Shown: piece after piece, positions 24,483 through 33,044 of the stretch
How the letters are laid out: each line of letters begins with the position of its first letter
Position numbering within the stretch: the stretch's first letter is position 1
Assembly (NCBI RefSeq): GCF_014195505.1
Contig: NZ_JACIBV010000001.1
Location: 6,634,001 to 6,698,000, forward strand
DNA from: Nonomuraea dietziae
Lineage (GTDB): Bacteria > Actinomycetota > Actinomycetes > Streptosporangiales > Streptosporangiaceae
Direction of reading: 5' to 3'
DNA length: 64,000 nucleotides
Position numbers and translations under genes: made by a program
The notes under the pieces: generated by a model
Seen by the model: only the letters and a program-made list of their open reading frames with translations
Database searches by the model: none
Told to the model about the DNA's origin: nothing

Positions 24483-26150
24483 ATGAACCTGTCCAGGCGC
24501 GGACTCCTCCGCCTCGGCGCGACCGCCACGGCGGGCGCGGCGCTCTCCCCGCTGCTGGCCGCCTGCGGCGGCGGTTCGGGCGGCGCCCCGGCCACCAAGG
24601 CGCAGGGGCTGACCGTCAAGCTGCCGACCTACGTGCCGCTGGCGGCAGCGGCCAAGCCCGACCTGCCCGGCACGGCGGCGGGCGTGCCCGAGGGCTACTT
24701 CACCTATCCGAAGGAGCTGTTCAGGTCGGTGGCCAAGCCGCCGATGTCGGGCGGCAAGGTGACCATGGCGTCCAAGACCTTCCTGCCGCCGCCCCCGCCG
24801 CGCGAGCAGAACGCAGCGTGGCAGGAGATCGAGAAGCGGCTCGGCGGCACGGCGGACCTGCTGATCGTGCCCGAGGCCGACTGGCCGACCAAGTTCAACA
24901 CCATGGTCGCCGGCGGCAACCTGCCCGACGTGTTCCCCTACGTGCAGACGCAGGGCGTCAACAACCTGCCCGCCTTCGTGGCCAGCCAGTGCGCCGACCT
25001 CACGCCGTTCCTGAGCGGTGACGCGGTCAAGGAGTACCCGAACCTGGCGGCCGTTCCTGAGGTCTTCTGGAAACAGGGCATCGTCGCGGGCAAGCTCTAC
25101 GGCATCCCGATCCCGCGCAACATGGCCGGAGGGCTCGGCTTCTACCGGGCCGACCTGTTCGCCGCAGCGGGCGTCAGCGACCTGGCCGAGATCGGCGACA
25201 CCGACAGGCTCGCCGAGGCGCTCAAGGCGGTCACCAACCCCAAGGAGAAGCGCTGGGGCCTGGTCACCGCGAGCGGCGGCCTGTTCGGCATGTCGATCTT
25301 CGCGCAGCTGTTCGGCGTGCCCCTGGAATGGCGGCTGGAGCCGGGAGGCAAGCTGGTGGCCGCCATCGAGACCGAGGAGTACAGGGCCGCGGTCGAGTAC
25401 ACCCGCAAGCTGCGCGAGGCGGGCGTCATCTACCCGGGCTCGGAGGGCTTCGACTCGCTCAAGCGCAAGAACGAGTTCAACGCAGGACGCGCCGCGATGA
25501 CCTACGACGGCATGCCGGCCTTCCTCGGCGCGGCAGGCTACCTGCAGACCCAGAAGAAGATCGACCCGAAGGCCGACCCCCGTCCGATGCTGCCCGTCGG
25601 CGACAGGACGGCGGCCTACCTCAACAACATCGCCTTCGCCACCAACTTCGTGAAGAAGGCCGACGAGGCGAAGGTCAAGGAGGTGCTGAGGGTCGTCGAC
25701 TTCTTCGCCGCGCCCTTCGGCAGCGAGGAGTACACCCTCATCCAGTACGGCGTCGCCGACACCGACTACACGCGCGACGACAAGGGCAACCCCATCCTCA
25801 CCGAGCAGGGCGCCAAGGACACCTCCGTCCCGTGGAAGTACGTCGGGGCGCCCACCCAGCCGGTCTTCGACGCCACCTCGAGCGAAGCGGTCAAGCTCGT
25901 CCACGACGCGTTCACCAAGCTGATCGCCGTCGGCGTCCAGGACCCCACCACCGGACTGTTCTCGCCGACCGACGAGAACAAGTACGAGTCGCTCTACACG
26001 ATGCGCACCGACAGGGTCACCTCGATCATCGCGGGACGCGCGCCGGTGTCCGACCTCGACCAGCTCGTCAAGGACTGGAGGGCACAGGGCGGAGACAAGA
26101 TCCGCGCCGAGTTCGAGAGCGTGATCCAGAAGAACGGCGGCGTCGGCTGA
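24483..26150 (+). CDS. Sugar-binding lipoprotein of the LplABC-type importer
   Basis: A 555-residue extracellular binding protein that delivers substrate to the two permeases. The N-terminus combines a twin-arginine stretch (NLSRRGLLRLGATA) with the lipobox LLAAC, so it may leave folded through Tat and then be lipidated. Its size fits the large LplA/oligosaccharide-binding class rather than monosaccharide binders. AAGGAAG precedes ATG 24483. The ligand is presumably the product of the secreted lyase and glycosidase of this locus, which is inference from position. Confidence 0.9.
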   Translation: MNLSRRGLLRLGATATAGAALSPLLAACGGGSGGAPATKAQGLTVKLPTYVPLAAAAKPDLPGTAAGVPEGYFTYPKELFRSVAKPPMSGGKVTMASKTFLPPPPPREQNAAWQEIEKRLGGTADLLIVPEADWPTKFNTMVAGGNLPDVFPYVQTQGVNNLPAFVASQCADLTPFLSGDAVKEYPNLAAVPEVFWKQGIVAGKLYGIPIPRNMAGGLGFYRADLFAAAGVSDLAEIGDTDRLAEALKAVTNPKEKRWGLVTASGGLFGMSIFAQLFGVPLEWRLEPGGKLVAAIETEEYRAAVEYTRKLREAGVIYPGSEGFDSLKRKNEFNAGRAAMTYDGMPAFLGAAGYLQTQKKIDPKADPRPMLPVGDRTAAYLNNIAFATNFVKKADEAKVKEVLRVVDFFAAPFGSEEYTLIQYGVADTDYTRDDKGNPILTEQGAKDTSVPWKYVGAPTQPVFDATSSEAVKLVHDAFTKLIAVGVQDPTTGLFSPTDENKYESLYTMRTDRVTSIIAGRAPVSDLDQLVKDWRAQGGDKIRAEFESVIQKNGGVG

Positions 26151-26194
26151 GCCGGCTGTCCCTTCCCCCCTCAGCGCTACCACGGAGACCCCCC

Positions 26195-27586
26195 ATGAAG
26201 CGAACCATCGCGACACTGGCCGCCGCCACGCTGGCGGCCGGAGCCCTCACCCTCCCCGCGCACGCCGACCGCTTCGAACCCGCCCCCGGCGCTCCAGGCC
26301 TGAACGACCCGCTCTTCCCCGACCTCGGCAACGGCGGATACGACGTCCGCCACTACGACGTCTCCTTCGACTTCACCCCCGTCACCTACGACTTCGCCGC
26401 CACGGTGACGATCAAGGCCACGGCCGTCCAGGACCTGTCGTCCTTCAATCTCGACACCGACGGTCACCTCATCGACGAGGTCACCGTCGACGGCCGCCCC
26501 GCCGCCTGGGCGCTCAGCCCCGGGCGCACGGGACAGGAGCTGACCGTCACCCCCGCCGAGCCGTTGAGGAACCACCGGCCCTTCACCGCCGAGGTGAGGC
26601 TGCACGGCAACGGCAAGGCTCCGCGCGGCGGCCTCACCGGCTGGCGGTTCGGCCCCGACGGCGGGTTCGCCGCCGCCGTCCAGGCCAGCAGGGCCGACAC
26701 CTTCTTCCCCGTCAACGACCATCCCTCCGACAAGGCCACCTGGACCTTCCACATGAAGGTCCCCGAGGGCTACGTCGCCACCGCCAACGGCGAGCTGACC
26801 GCCAAGGACGGCGACGTGTGGCGCTTCGAGGAGCGCGAGCCCATGGCGTCGGAGCTGCTCGGCCTGGCCGTGGTCAAGGGCACCTACCTGTACGGCACAG
26901 GCCCCCATGCCCTGCCCCTTCGCCACGTCGTCCCTCAGGGTCAGGAGGAGAAGTACGGCCCGATCGCCGCCGAGACCGCCGGCCAGATCGAGTGGGCGGA
27001 GGCCAGGTTCGGCCGCTTCCCCTTCTCCACCTACGGCGTGCACATCTACCCCGGATACACCGACGCGCTGGAGAACCAGACCCTCTCCCTGTTCGGCACC
27101 GGCTGGTTCACCAGGCCCACCTACTCCAACACGATGATCCACGAGCTGATCCACCAGTGGTTCGGCGACTCGGTCACCCCCGCCACCTGGCAGGACGCCT
27201 GGCTGAACGAGGGCCCCGCGGTCTACTACGCGGCCGTGTGGGCCGAGGAGAAGGGCGGGGAGAAGCTCGCCGACAAGATGCGGACGGTCTACGGCAAGCT
27301 CGACGCCGTCCGCGCGAAGGACGGCCCGCCCGGCAGGCCCAAGGGCCTCGGCGGCTACAACATCTACGACGGCGGCGCCCTCGTCCTCTACGCCCTCCAG
27401 AAGGAGATCGGCGAGCGCGACTTCGACCGCGTCATGCGCCGCTGGGTCCAGCGCAACAAGGACGGCAACGCCTCCACCGAGGACTTCATCGCCCACGCGG
27501 TGAAGACCACCCACCGTCCTGGCCTGGACGCGTTCCTTCGCGGCTGGCTCTACGGCGAGACGAACCCCCCACTGGAGATCTCATGA
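26195..27586 (+). CDS. Secreted M1-family metallopeptidase
   Basis: A 463-residue zinc aminopeptidase-type protein with a signal peptide (cut after about PAHA). HELIHQWFG gives H316 and H320, with E339 in WLNEGP (HExxH-x18-E) completing the zinc site. The usual GAMEN exopeptidase loop is replaced by ALENQTLSLFG. The large C-terminal helical domain of classical aminopeptidase N is absent, as in short secreted M1 members. ATG 26195 has a GGAG ribosome site. The stop overlaps the next start (ATGA). Finding a peptidase inside a sugar-transport operon suggests a glycoprotein or glycopeptide target. Confidence 0.9.
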   Translation: MKRTIATLAAATLAAGALTLPAHADRFEPAPGAPGLNDPLFPDLGNGGYDVRHYDVSFDFTPVTYDFAATVTIKATAVQDLSSFNLDTDGHLIDEVTVDGRPAAWALSPGRTGQELTVTPAEPLRNHRPFTAEVRLHGNGKAPRGGLTGWRFGPDGGFAAAVQASRADTFFPVNDHPSDKATWTFHMKVPEGYVATANGELTAKDGDVWRFEEREPMASELLGLAVVKGTYLYGTGPHALPLRHVVPQGQEEKYGPIAAETAGQIEWAEARFGRFPFSTYGVHIYPGYTDALENQTLSLFGTGWFTRPTYSNTMIHELIHQWFGDSVTPATWQDAWLNEGPAVYYAAVWAEEKGGEKLADKMRTVYGKLDAVRAKDGPPGRPKGLGGYNIYDGGALVLYALQKEIGERDFDRVMRRWVQRNKDGNASTEDFIAHAVKTTHRPGLDAFLRGWLYGETNPPLEIS

Positions 27587-29796
27587 AGCGCCTGCTCGTC
27601 CTGACCGCCCTGCTCTCGCTGCCCTTAACCGGCACCGCTCAGGCGGCCGCTCCCGCCACGAAGATCTACCACGCGGCCCCCGGCGCCACGGGCCACGCCT
27701 GCAACGAGAACAACCCCTGCTCCCTCGAGACGGCCAGGGACAAGGTACGCGAGGCCGTCGCGGGCGGCATGAACCGCGACATCGAGGTCCGCCTGGCAGG
27801 GGGCGTCTACCGGATGGCTGAGCCGCTCGTCCTCGACGGGCGCGACTCGGGGCCTGGCGGGCACACCGTCACCTGGACCGCCGCCCCCGGCGCCGCACCC
27901 GTGCTGTCGGGCGGCGTGCCGATCACCGGATGGCGGCAGGAGGGCGGCCTCTGGGTGGCCCCGGCCCCTGAGGGCGTCGTCCCCAGGCAACTGTTCGTCG
28001 GCGGGGTGCGGGCGGTCCGCGCTCGCGGCGAGGCCTGCCCCTCCAGCGTCTGCGACGCGACCAGGACCGGCATGACGGGCGCCGTGAAGAGCGGGATCGC
28101 CGCGTGGAAGGCGCCCTCCGACGCCGAGGCGGTGATCAGGATCCGCTGGCGCAACTACCACTGCGCCATCGACAGGGTCGAGGGCGACCTGATCACCTTC
28201 GCCCAGCCGTGCTGGGCCAACTCCGCCAGCGGCACCAACCGCACAGGCCCCGCGTGGGACACCACGACCGTCGACTCCGGCCGCTACACCAAGGTCTCCT
28301 ACTTCGAGAACGCCAGGGAGCTGCTCGACCAGCCGGGCGAGTTCGTCTACGACCGCGGCAGCCGTACGGTCACCTACCTGCCCAGGCAGGGCGAGGATCT
28401 CAGCGACGTGATCACCCCCGCCCACGAGACGCTGCTGCGGATCGAGGGCGCGAGCGGCGTGAAGATCTCGGGTCTGCGCTTCGAGCACGCGGCCTACCTG
28501 CAGCCGAACACCGCCGAGGGCTACGCGGGCATGCAGGCGGGCCTCACGCTGACCGGCGCCACAGGGCCCGTGGACCACGCCGGCCGCTACTACACCAAGC
28601 CCGCCGCCGCGGTCGTGGTGCGGGGCGGGCGGCGGGTCACGGTGGACAACAGCTCCTTCGCCCGCCTCGGCGGCGCGGGGATCATCATGGAGAAGGGCAC
28701 CAAGGACTCCGCGGTCAGCGGCTCCACCTTCACCGACCTGTCCTCCGGCGCGGTCTACGTGGGCGACACCGAGCCCAACCCGCCCGCCGAGCTGCAGGGC
28801 GAGCGCAACACGGTGGCGCGCAACACCATCACTCACATCGGCGTGGAGTACACCGACGCGGTGGGCGTGTGGGCGGGCTACGAGAGCGAGCTGTCCATCG
28901 ACCACAACACCCTCGAGAAGCTGCCCTACTCCGGCATCTCGGTCGGCTGGGGATGGAACCAGCCGGAGGCGCAGCGGCCCGCGATGCGCGACAACAGGAT
29001 CACCGGCAACCGGATCGTCGACGCGATGATGGTCGCCTTCGACATGCACGACGGCGGCGCCATCTACACCCAGGGGCCGCAGCCGGGCACGGTGATCTCG
29101 GGCAACTACGTCAACCGCTCCGCCTACGGCAACACCGAGCGCGACGGCAACGGCGTCTACCTCGACGAGCAGAGCAGCCACATCCGCGTCGAGGGCAACG
29201 TCCTGACCCGCATGGGCTACAAGTGGGTCTCCAACTGGGCCGGATACGGCATCGAGAACCTCGCCACGGGCAACTGGACGGACACCACCGCCCCCGCCCT
29301 GTCGGGGCGCGGCTCGCAGATGACGGGCAACTTCACCGCTCTGGAAGTGCTGCCCGAGGCCGCGCTCCAGGTGGCGGCCGCCGCGGGCGCGGCCCCCGGC
29401 GGCACGGTCGAGCAGCTCCTGCCCGACCTGGCCAGGGGTAGGGCCGCCACCCAGTCCTCCACCGACGGTACGGCCGGCGCCGCCAACGCGGTCGACGGCT
29501 CCACCTCGACCGACACCAGGACCCTCAGCCAGCCGGGCTCCTGGTGGCAGGTCGATCTCGGCGAGGTCAGGCGGATCGGCTCGGTCGAGATCTGGAACGA
29601 CGCCTCGATGACCACCGCGGACGTCGAGGTGATCGTCGCCACCAGGGCCGACCTGTCCGACGCGAAGCGCGTGCCCCTCACGGGCAGGGTGCTTCGTCCC
29701 ACCCTGGTGGAGATCGCCGCAGACGCCAGGTACGTGCGCGTCCAGCGCACGGGCACTGGCAGGATCGGGCTCGCCGGAGTCTCGGTCCACCCTTAG
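27583..29796 (+). CDS. Secreted right-handed beta-helix protein with C-terminal discoidin (F5/8 type C) domain
   Basis: A 737-residue exported protein. A signal peptide (about residues 1-23) is followed by an N-terminal beta-domain (TVTWTAAPGAAPVLSGGVP, then ITGWRQEGGLWV) and parallel beta-helix repeats (about residues 290-590, with SGLRFEHAAYLQ, TDLSSGAVYVGDTE and GISVGWGWNQPE). From about residue 615 there is a discoidin-like carbohydrate-binding domain (LARGRAATQSS...WWQVDLGEVRRIGSVEIWN). The first part resembles GH141 enzymes, some of which are alpha-L-fucosidases, but I cannot fix the activity by eye. ATG 27583 overlaps the M1 stop by 4 bases. It is the last gene before a strong hairpin. 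Confidence 0.8.
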   Translation: MKRLLVLTALLSLPLTGTAQAAAPATKIYHAAPGATGHACNENNPCSLETARDKVREAVAGGMNRDIEVRLAGGVYRMAEPLVLDGRDSGPGGHTVTWTAAPGAAPVLSGGVPITGWRQEGGLWVAPAPEGVVPRQLFVGGVRAVRARGEACPSSVCDATRTGMTGAVKSGIAAWKAPSDAEAVIRIRWRNYHCAIDRVEGDLITFAQPCWANSASGTNRTGPAWDTTTVDSGRYTKVSYFENARELLDQPGEFVYDRGSRTVTYLPRQGEDLSDVITPAHETLLRIEGASGVKISGLRFEHAAYLQPNTAEGYAGMQAGLTLTGATGPVDHAGRYYTKPAAAVVVRGGRRVTVDNSSFARLGGAGIIMEKGTKDSAVSGSTFTDLSSGAVYVGDTEPNPPAELQGERNTVARNTITHIGVEYTDAVGVWAGYESELSIDHNTLEKLPYSGISVGWGWNQPEAQRPAMRDNRITGNRIVDAMMVAFDMHDGGAIYTQGPQPGTVISGNYVNRSAYGNTERDGNGVYLDEQSSHIRVEGNVLTRMGYKWVSNWAGYGIENLATGNWTDTTAPALSGRGSQMTGNFTALEVLPEAALQVAAAAGAAPGGTVEQLLPDLARGRAATQSSTDGTAGAANAVDGSTSTDTRTLSQPGSWWQVDLGEVRRIGSVEIWNDASMTTADVEVIVATRADLSDAKRVPLTGRVLRPTLVEIAADARYVRVQRTGTGRIGLAGVSVHP

Positions 29797-29807
29797 GAAC
29801 GCACCTC

Positions 29808-29836
29808 GAGGGGGCACGGCCAGGCCGTGCCCCCTC
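29808..29836. terminator. Very stable hairpin between the beta-helix and GH29 genes
   Basis: GAGGGGGCACGGCC (29808-29821) and GGCCGTGCCCCCTC (29823-29836) are perfect 14-base arms around a single A. There is no T-run. It may terminate, attenuate or stabilise the upstream transcript, giving the fucosidase gene lower expression. Confidence 0.6.
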
Positions 29837-29851
29837 CCGCTTGGAGAGCAG

Positions 29852-31078
29852 ATGAGCTGGTTCACCGACGCGCGGTTCGGCCTCTTCGTCCACTGGGGCA
29901 TCTATGCCGCCGCCGCCCGCCACGAGTGGGTGAAGTCCTACGAGAGGATGGACGACGAGCACTACCAGCGTTACTTCGACCACTTCGACCCCGACCTGTA
30001 CGACCCGGAGGTCTGGGCGGACGATGCGTGGAACGCGGGCATGCGCTACCTGGTCGTCACGACCAAGCACCATGACGGGTTCTGCCTGTGGGACTCCGCG
30101 CTCACCGGCTACAAGGCCACCGCGACGCCGTACGGCAAGGACCTGTTGCGGCCGATGCTCGACGCCTTCAGGGCCAGGGGCATGCGCATCGGGCTGTATC
30201 ACTCGCTCATCGACTGGCACCACCCCGACTTCCCGATCGACCTCTACCACCCGCAGAGAGACCTCGGGGAGGACGGCGCCCGAGACGTCGGGAAGTACGC
30301 CGACTACCTGCACGGGCAGGTCCGTGAGCTGCTGACCGGCTACGGGCCCGTCGACATGATGTGGTTCGACTTCTCCTACCCCGGCCGCGGCATGGGGGCG
30401 AAGGGCCGCGACGAGTGGCGCTCGGAGCAGCTGGAGGCGATGGTCCGCGAGCTCCAGCCCGGCATAATGATCAACAACCGGCTCGATCTGGGCAGCGGCG
30501 ACTTCATGACGCCCGAGCAGGTCATGCCGCCGGGCGGGGTGCCCGGCCACGTGCCGTGGGAGGCGTGCCAGACGCTCAACGGCAGCTGGGGCTACGACCG
30601 CGACAACCTCGACTGGAAGTCGCCGCAACTGCTGCTGAGCATGCTGGTCGACACCGTCTCCAAGGGCGGCAACATGCTGCTGAACGTCGGGCCCAACGCG
30701 CGCGGCGAGTTCGAGCCGCGCGCGGTCGAGCGGCTGCGCGAGATCGGCAGGTGGACCAGGCTGCACGGCAGGGCGATCTACGGCGCGGGCGCGTCGGGGT
30801 TCACCCCTCCCCAGGACTGCCGCTACACCCAGCGCGGCGACCGGCTCTACCTGCACCTGCTGAACTGGCCGATGAAGCACGTCCACCTGGCGGGGCTGGC
30901 GGGCAGGGTGAAGTACGCCCAGTTCCTGCACGACGCCTCGGAGGTGCGCTTCCTCGAGGTCGACCCGCACGAGCCCGGTCACGCCTACCTCAGGGGCGTG
31001 CCCGAGGACACGCTCATCCTGCAGCTGCCCGTGACCAGGCCCGACGTCGCGGTCCCCGTGGTCGAGCTGTTCCTCTAG
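29852..31078 (+). CDS. Alpha-L-fucosidase, GH29, cytoplasmic
   Basis: A 408-residue GH29 retaining fucosidase that removes terminal alpha-L-fucose. The conserved N-terminus WFTDARFGLFVHWGIYA, the TKHHDGFCLWDS motif and the nucleophile D173 in VDMMWFDFSY are present. It starts straight at the catalytic domain with no signal peptide, so it should act in the cytoplasm on imported fucosylated oligosaccharides. ATG 29852 has TTGGAGAG upstream. It is separated from the transporter operon by a hairpin and is the last gene of the locus. Its stop overlaps that of the convergent enoyl-CoA hydratase gene within CTAG. Confidence 0.92.
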   Translation: MSWFTDARFGLFVHWGIYAAAARHEWVKSYERMDDEHYQRYFDHFDPDLYDPEVWADDAWNAGMRYLVVTTKHHDGFCLWDSALTGYKATATPYGKDLLRPMLDAFRARGMRIGLYHSLIDWHHPDFPIDLYHPQRDLGEDGARDVGKYADYLHGQVRELLTGYGPVDMMWFDFSYPGRGMGAKGRDEWRSEQLEAMVRELQPGIMINNRLDLGSGDFMTPEQVMPPGGVPGHVPWEACQTLNGSWGYDRDNLDWKSPQLLLSMLVDTVSKGGNMLLNVGPNARGEFEPRAVERLREIGRWTRLHGRAIYGAGASGFTPPQDCRYTQRGDRLYLHLLNWPMKHVHLAGLAGRVKYAQFLHDASEVRFLEVDPHEPGHAYLRGVPEDTLILQLPVTRPDVAVPVVELFL

Positions 31079-31851
31079 CGGCCGGTGAAGGTGGGGCGCT
31101 GCTTGGCCAGGAAGGCCCGGGTGGCGCCCAGGTGGTCGTCCGTGGCGGCCAGCGCGTCCTGAAGGTCGGCCTCCAGCTCCAGCGACTCCTCCAGGGAGTG
31201 GGAGGCGGCGTGGTGCAGCGCCCTCCTGGTGGCCGCGTAGGCCTTCGTGGGGCCTGCCGCGAGCCGTACGGCCAGCTCGTGGGCGGACTTCAGCAGCTCG
31301 TCCTCGGGCACCACCCTGGAGACCACGCCGAGCTCCAGCGCGCGGGCCGCGTCCAGCGGCTCGCCCAGCAGGAGGAGCTCGGCCGCGCGGCCCTGGCCGA
31401 CCAGGCGCTGCAGGGTCCAGGAGGCGCCGGAGTCCGGCGCAAGCCCGAGGGCGGAGAAGGCCATCGCGAACTTGGCCCGCTCGGAGGCGATACGCAGGTC
31501 GCAGGCGTAGGCGAGGGAGGCGCCCGCGCCGGCGGCCACGCCGTTCACCGCCGCCACGACCGGCTTCTCCATGCCGGTGATCAGCGCGATCAGCGGGTTG
31601 TAGTGCTCGCGCACCGTTCCCGCCAGGCCCCGGCCCTGCTCCAGGTTGTCCGCGTGCTCGCGCAGGTCCTGGCCCGCGCAGAAGGCGCGGCCCGAGCCGG
31701 TGATCAGCACGGCCCTGACGGTGTCGGAGTCGGCCGCCTCGCGCAGGGCGCCGATCAGGGCGCTCTTCAGCTCCACGGTCAGGGAGTTCATCGCCTCAGG
31801 CCGGTCCAGCGTGACGGTGGCGACGGCCTCGGTGACGTCGTAACGGATCAC
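31075..31851 (-). CDS. Enoyl-CoA hydratase/isomerase family protein
   Basis: A 258-residue crotonase-fold protein. The oxyanion-hole segments GRAFCAGQDL and NGVAAGAGASLAYACDL are intact, and the region around FSALGLAPDSGASW fits PaaG-like isomerase/hydratases of the phenylacetate branch. It would act on a 2-enoyl-CoA or ring-epoxide-derived CoA ester. GTG 31851 overlaps the stop of the PaaX-type gene by 4 bases with AAGGAG 5 bases upstream, so translation is coupled. The frame upstream of 31851 lies within the PaaX gene and is not used. Confidence 0.88.
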   Translation of the reverse strand: MIRYDVTEAVATVTLDRPEAMNSLTVELKSALIGALREAADSDTVRAVLITGSGRAFCAGQDLREHADNLEQGRGLAGTVREHYNPLIALITGMEKPVVAAVNGVAAGAGASLAYACDLRIASERAKFAMAFSALGLAPDSGASWTLQRLVGQGRAAELLLLGEPLDAARALELGVVSRVVPEDELLKSAHELAVRLAAGPTKAYAATRRALHHAASHSLEESLELEADLQDALAATDDHLGATRAFLAKQRPTFTGR

Positions 31852-32624
31852 AACAGCTCCTTGTCGACGAAGGCGGCGGCGGACGGCATCAGGCGGGCGG
31901 CCTCCTGCTCGAAGAAGGCCCGTGCCTTCTCTCCAGGCCACCCCGGAGGCAGCAGCTCGGGGGGCAGCCCCGGGTCGCGGAACAGGAAGTTGCGCCAGCC
32001 GTGCAGCAGTCTGCTCCTGATGGCGAAGACCTGGGCGTCAGGCGCGCCGTCCGGCAGCCCGCCGACCAGCTCCTGCGCGTCGGTCAGCCACTGCTCGTAG
32101 GCCCGGCCTATCGCCTCGAGGTCCCATGCCCGCGCCACCAGCTCGCGTGGGTCGCCGTCGAGGACGGCTTCGAACCTGTCGGCGCGGATGCCCTCGTGGG
32201 CCAGCAGTGGATCGAGTTCGGGGGAGGGGCGCGGGCCCACCCAGGTGGTCTCTGACAGCTGCGCGTAGCCGAGGAAGGCCAGATCGGCGCGTAGCCGCTC
32301 CCTCCTGGCCCGCTCCCTGACCGGCTCGAGAACGATCAGATGCCAGCGCCCGTGCCACTTGATCGTTCCAGCTCGGTAAATTCTCAGCGCGGCCTCGTCC
32401 AAGCGTCTGACGCACTTGGGCGTGACGACATAGCCGGGCCCCTGGGGCAGTCTGGCCCGGTCCAGCCAGCCTTGCCTGACCATCCGCGAAACCGCTGTGC
32501 GCACGGCCGGAGCCGCGATTTCCAGGGGCGCGAGCAGTCTCACCAGGGCGGCGACAGAGGCCTTTCCCCCGCGGGAGCGCAGATGGTCCCCGTAGAGGTC
32601 GAACAGCGCCGCGCGTGCGTTCAC
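31848..32624 (-). CDS. PaaX-family transcriptional regulator
   Basis: A 258-residue GntR-like regulator of the PaaX type, which represses phenylacetate degradation genes and is released by phenylacetyl-CoA. The N-terminal winged helix (ARAALFDLYGDHLRSRGGKA, then APAVRTAVSRMVRQGWL) and the central domain with SETTWVGPRPSPELDPLL are characteristic. GTG 32624 is chosen from homologue length; a TTG at 32660 would add 12 residues. Together with the enoyl-CoA hydratase it forms a two-gene operon. No other phenylacetate genes are in the window, so the actual regulated pathway is uncertain. Confidence 0.85.
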   Translation of the reverse strand: MNARAALFDLYGDHLRSRGGKASVAALVRLLAPLEIAAPAVRTAVSRMVRQGWLDRARLPQGPGYVVTPKCVRRLDEAALRIYRAGTIKWHGRWHLIVLEPVRERARRERLRADLAFLGYAQLSETTWVGPRPSPELDPLLAHEGIRADRFEAVLDGDPRELVARAWDLEAIGRAYEQWLTDAQELVGGLPDGAPDAQVFAIRSRLLHGWRNFLFRDPGLPPELLPPGWPGEKARAFFEQEAARLMPSAAAFVDKELL

Positions 32625-32802
32625 GAGCACCAGTTTGGCCGTCTTCGCGACCCTGGACAACGGATGCTGGGAGGAGATCGTTACCCATTTGGCACTCCGA
32701 TGCGGGAGAATAGGACATCACAGAAGACGTGAATGCGTCGGCCACCCACCGGGGCGGTCGTTGATCGCAACCGCGGAGTCCATGGCAGGAAGGGATACAC
32801 GC

Positions 32803-32970
32803 ATGGCGGCGATGAAGCCGCGGACCGGTGATGGTCCGCTGGAGGTCACCAAGGAAGGGCGCGGCATTGTCATGCGGGTCCCGCTCGAGGGTGGCGGCCG
32901 GCTCGTCGTGGAGATTTCGGCCGACGAGGCGAAGGCGCTCGGCGAAGCGCTGAAGAACGTTGTCGGCTGA
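32803..32970 (+). CDS. DUF3117 small conserved protein
   Basis: A 55-residue protein, nearly all of it the DUF3117 domain (MKPRTGDGPLEVTKEGRG, then MRVPLEGGGRLVVE and ALGEALKNVVG). It is one of the most conserved small proteins of actinobacteria and its function is unknown. GGAAGGG lies 8 bases before ATG 32803. In M. tuberculosis it follows tag directly (Rv1210-Rv1211); here it is over 20 kb from tag, with the glycan locus between. Confidence 0.9.
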   Translation: MAAMKPRTGDGPLEVTKEGRGIVMRVPLEGGGRLVVEISADEAKALGEALKNVVG

Positions 32971-33044
32971 CGCCGGCTCAACTACCTGATCGAACGGCCC
33001 TGGCGTCCTCCCCGCCGGGGCCGATCACGTTTGGAGATTCTCCC

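Noticed and set aside
26195..27586. Classical aminopeptidase N assignment
   Set aside because: The GAMEN loop and the large C-terminal domain are missing, so only the M1 family level is supported.
13058..31078. Mobile element carrying the glycan locus
   Set aside because: No integrase, transposase, tRNA target or flanking direct repeats were seen, so only an insertion of unknown mechanism is suggested.
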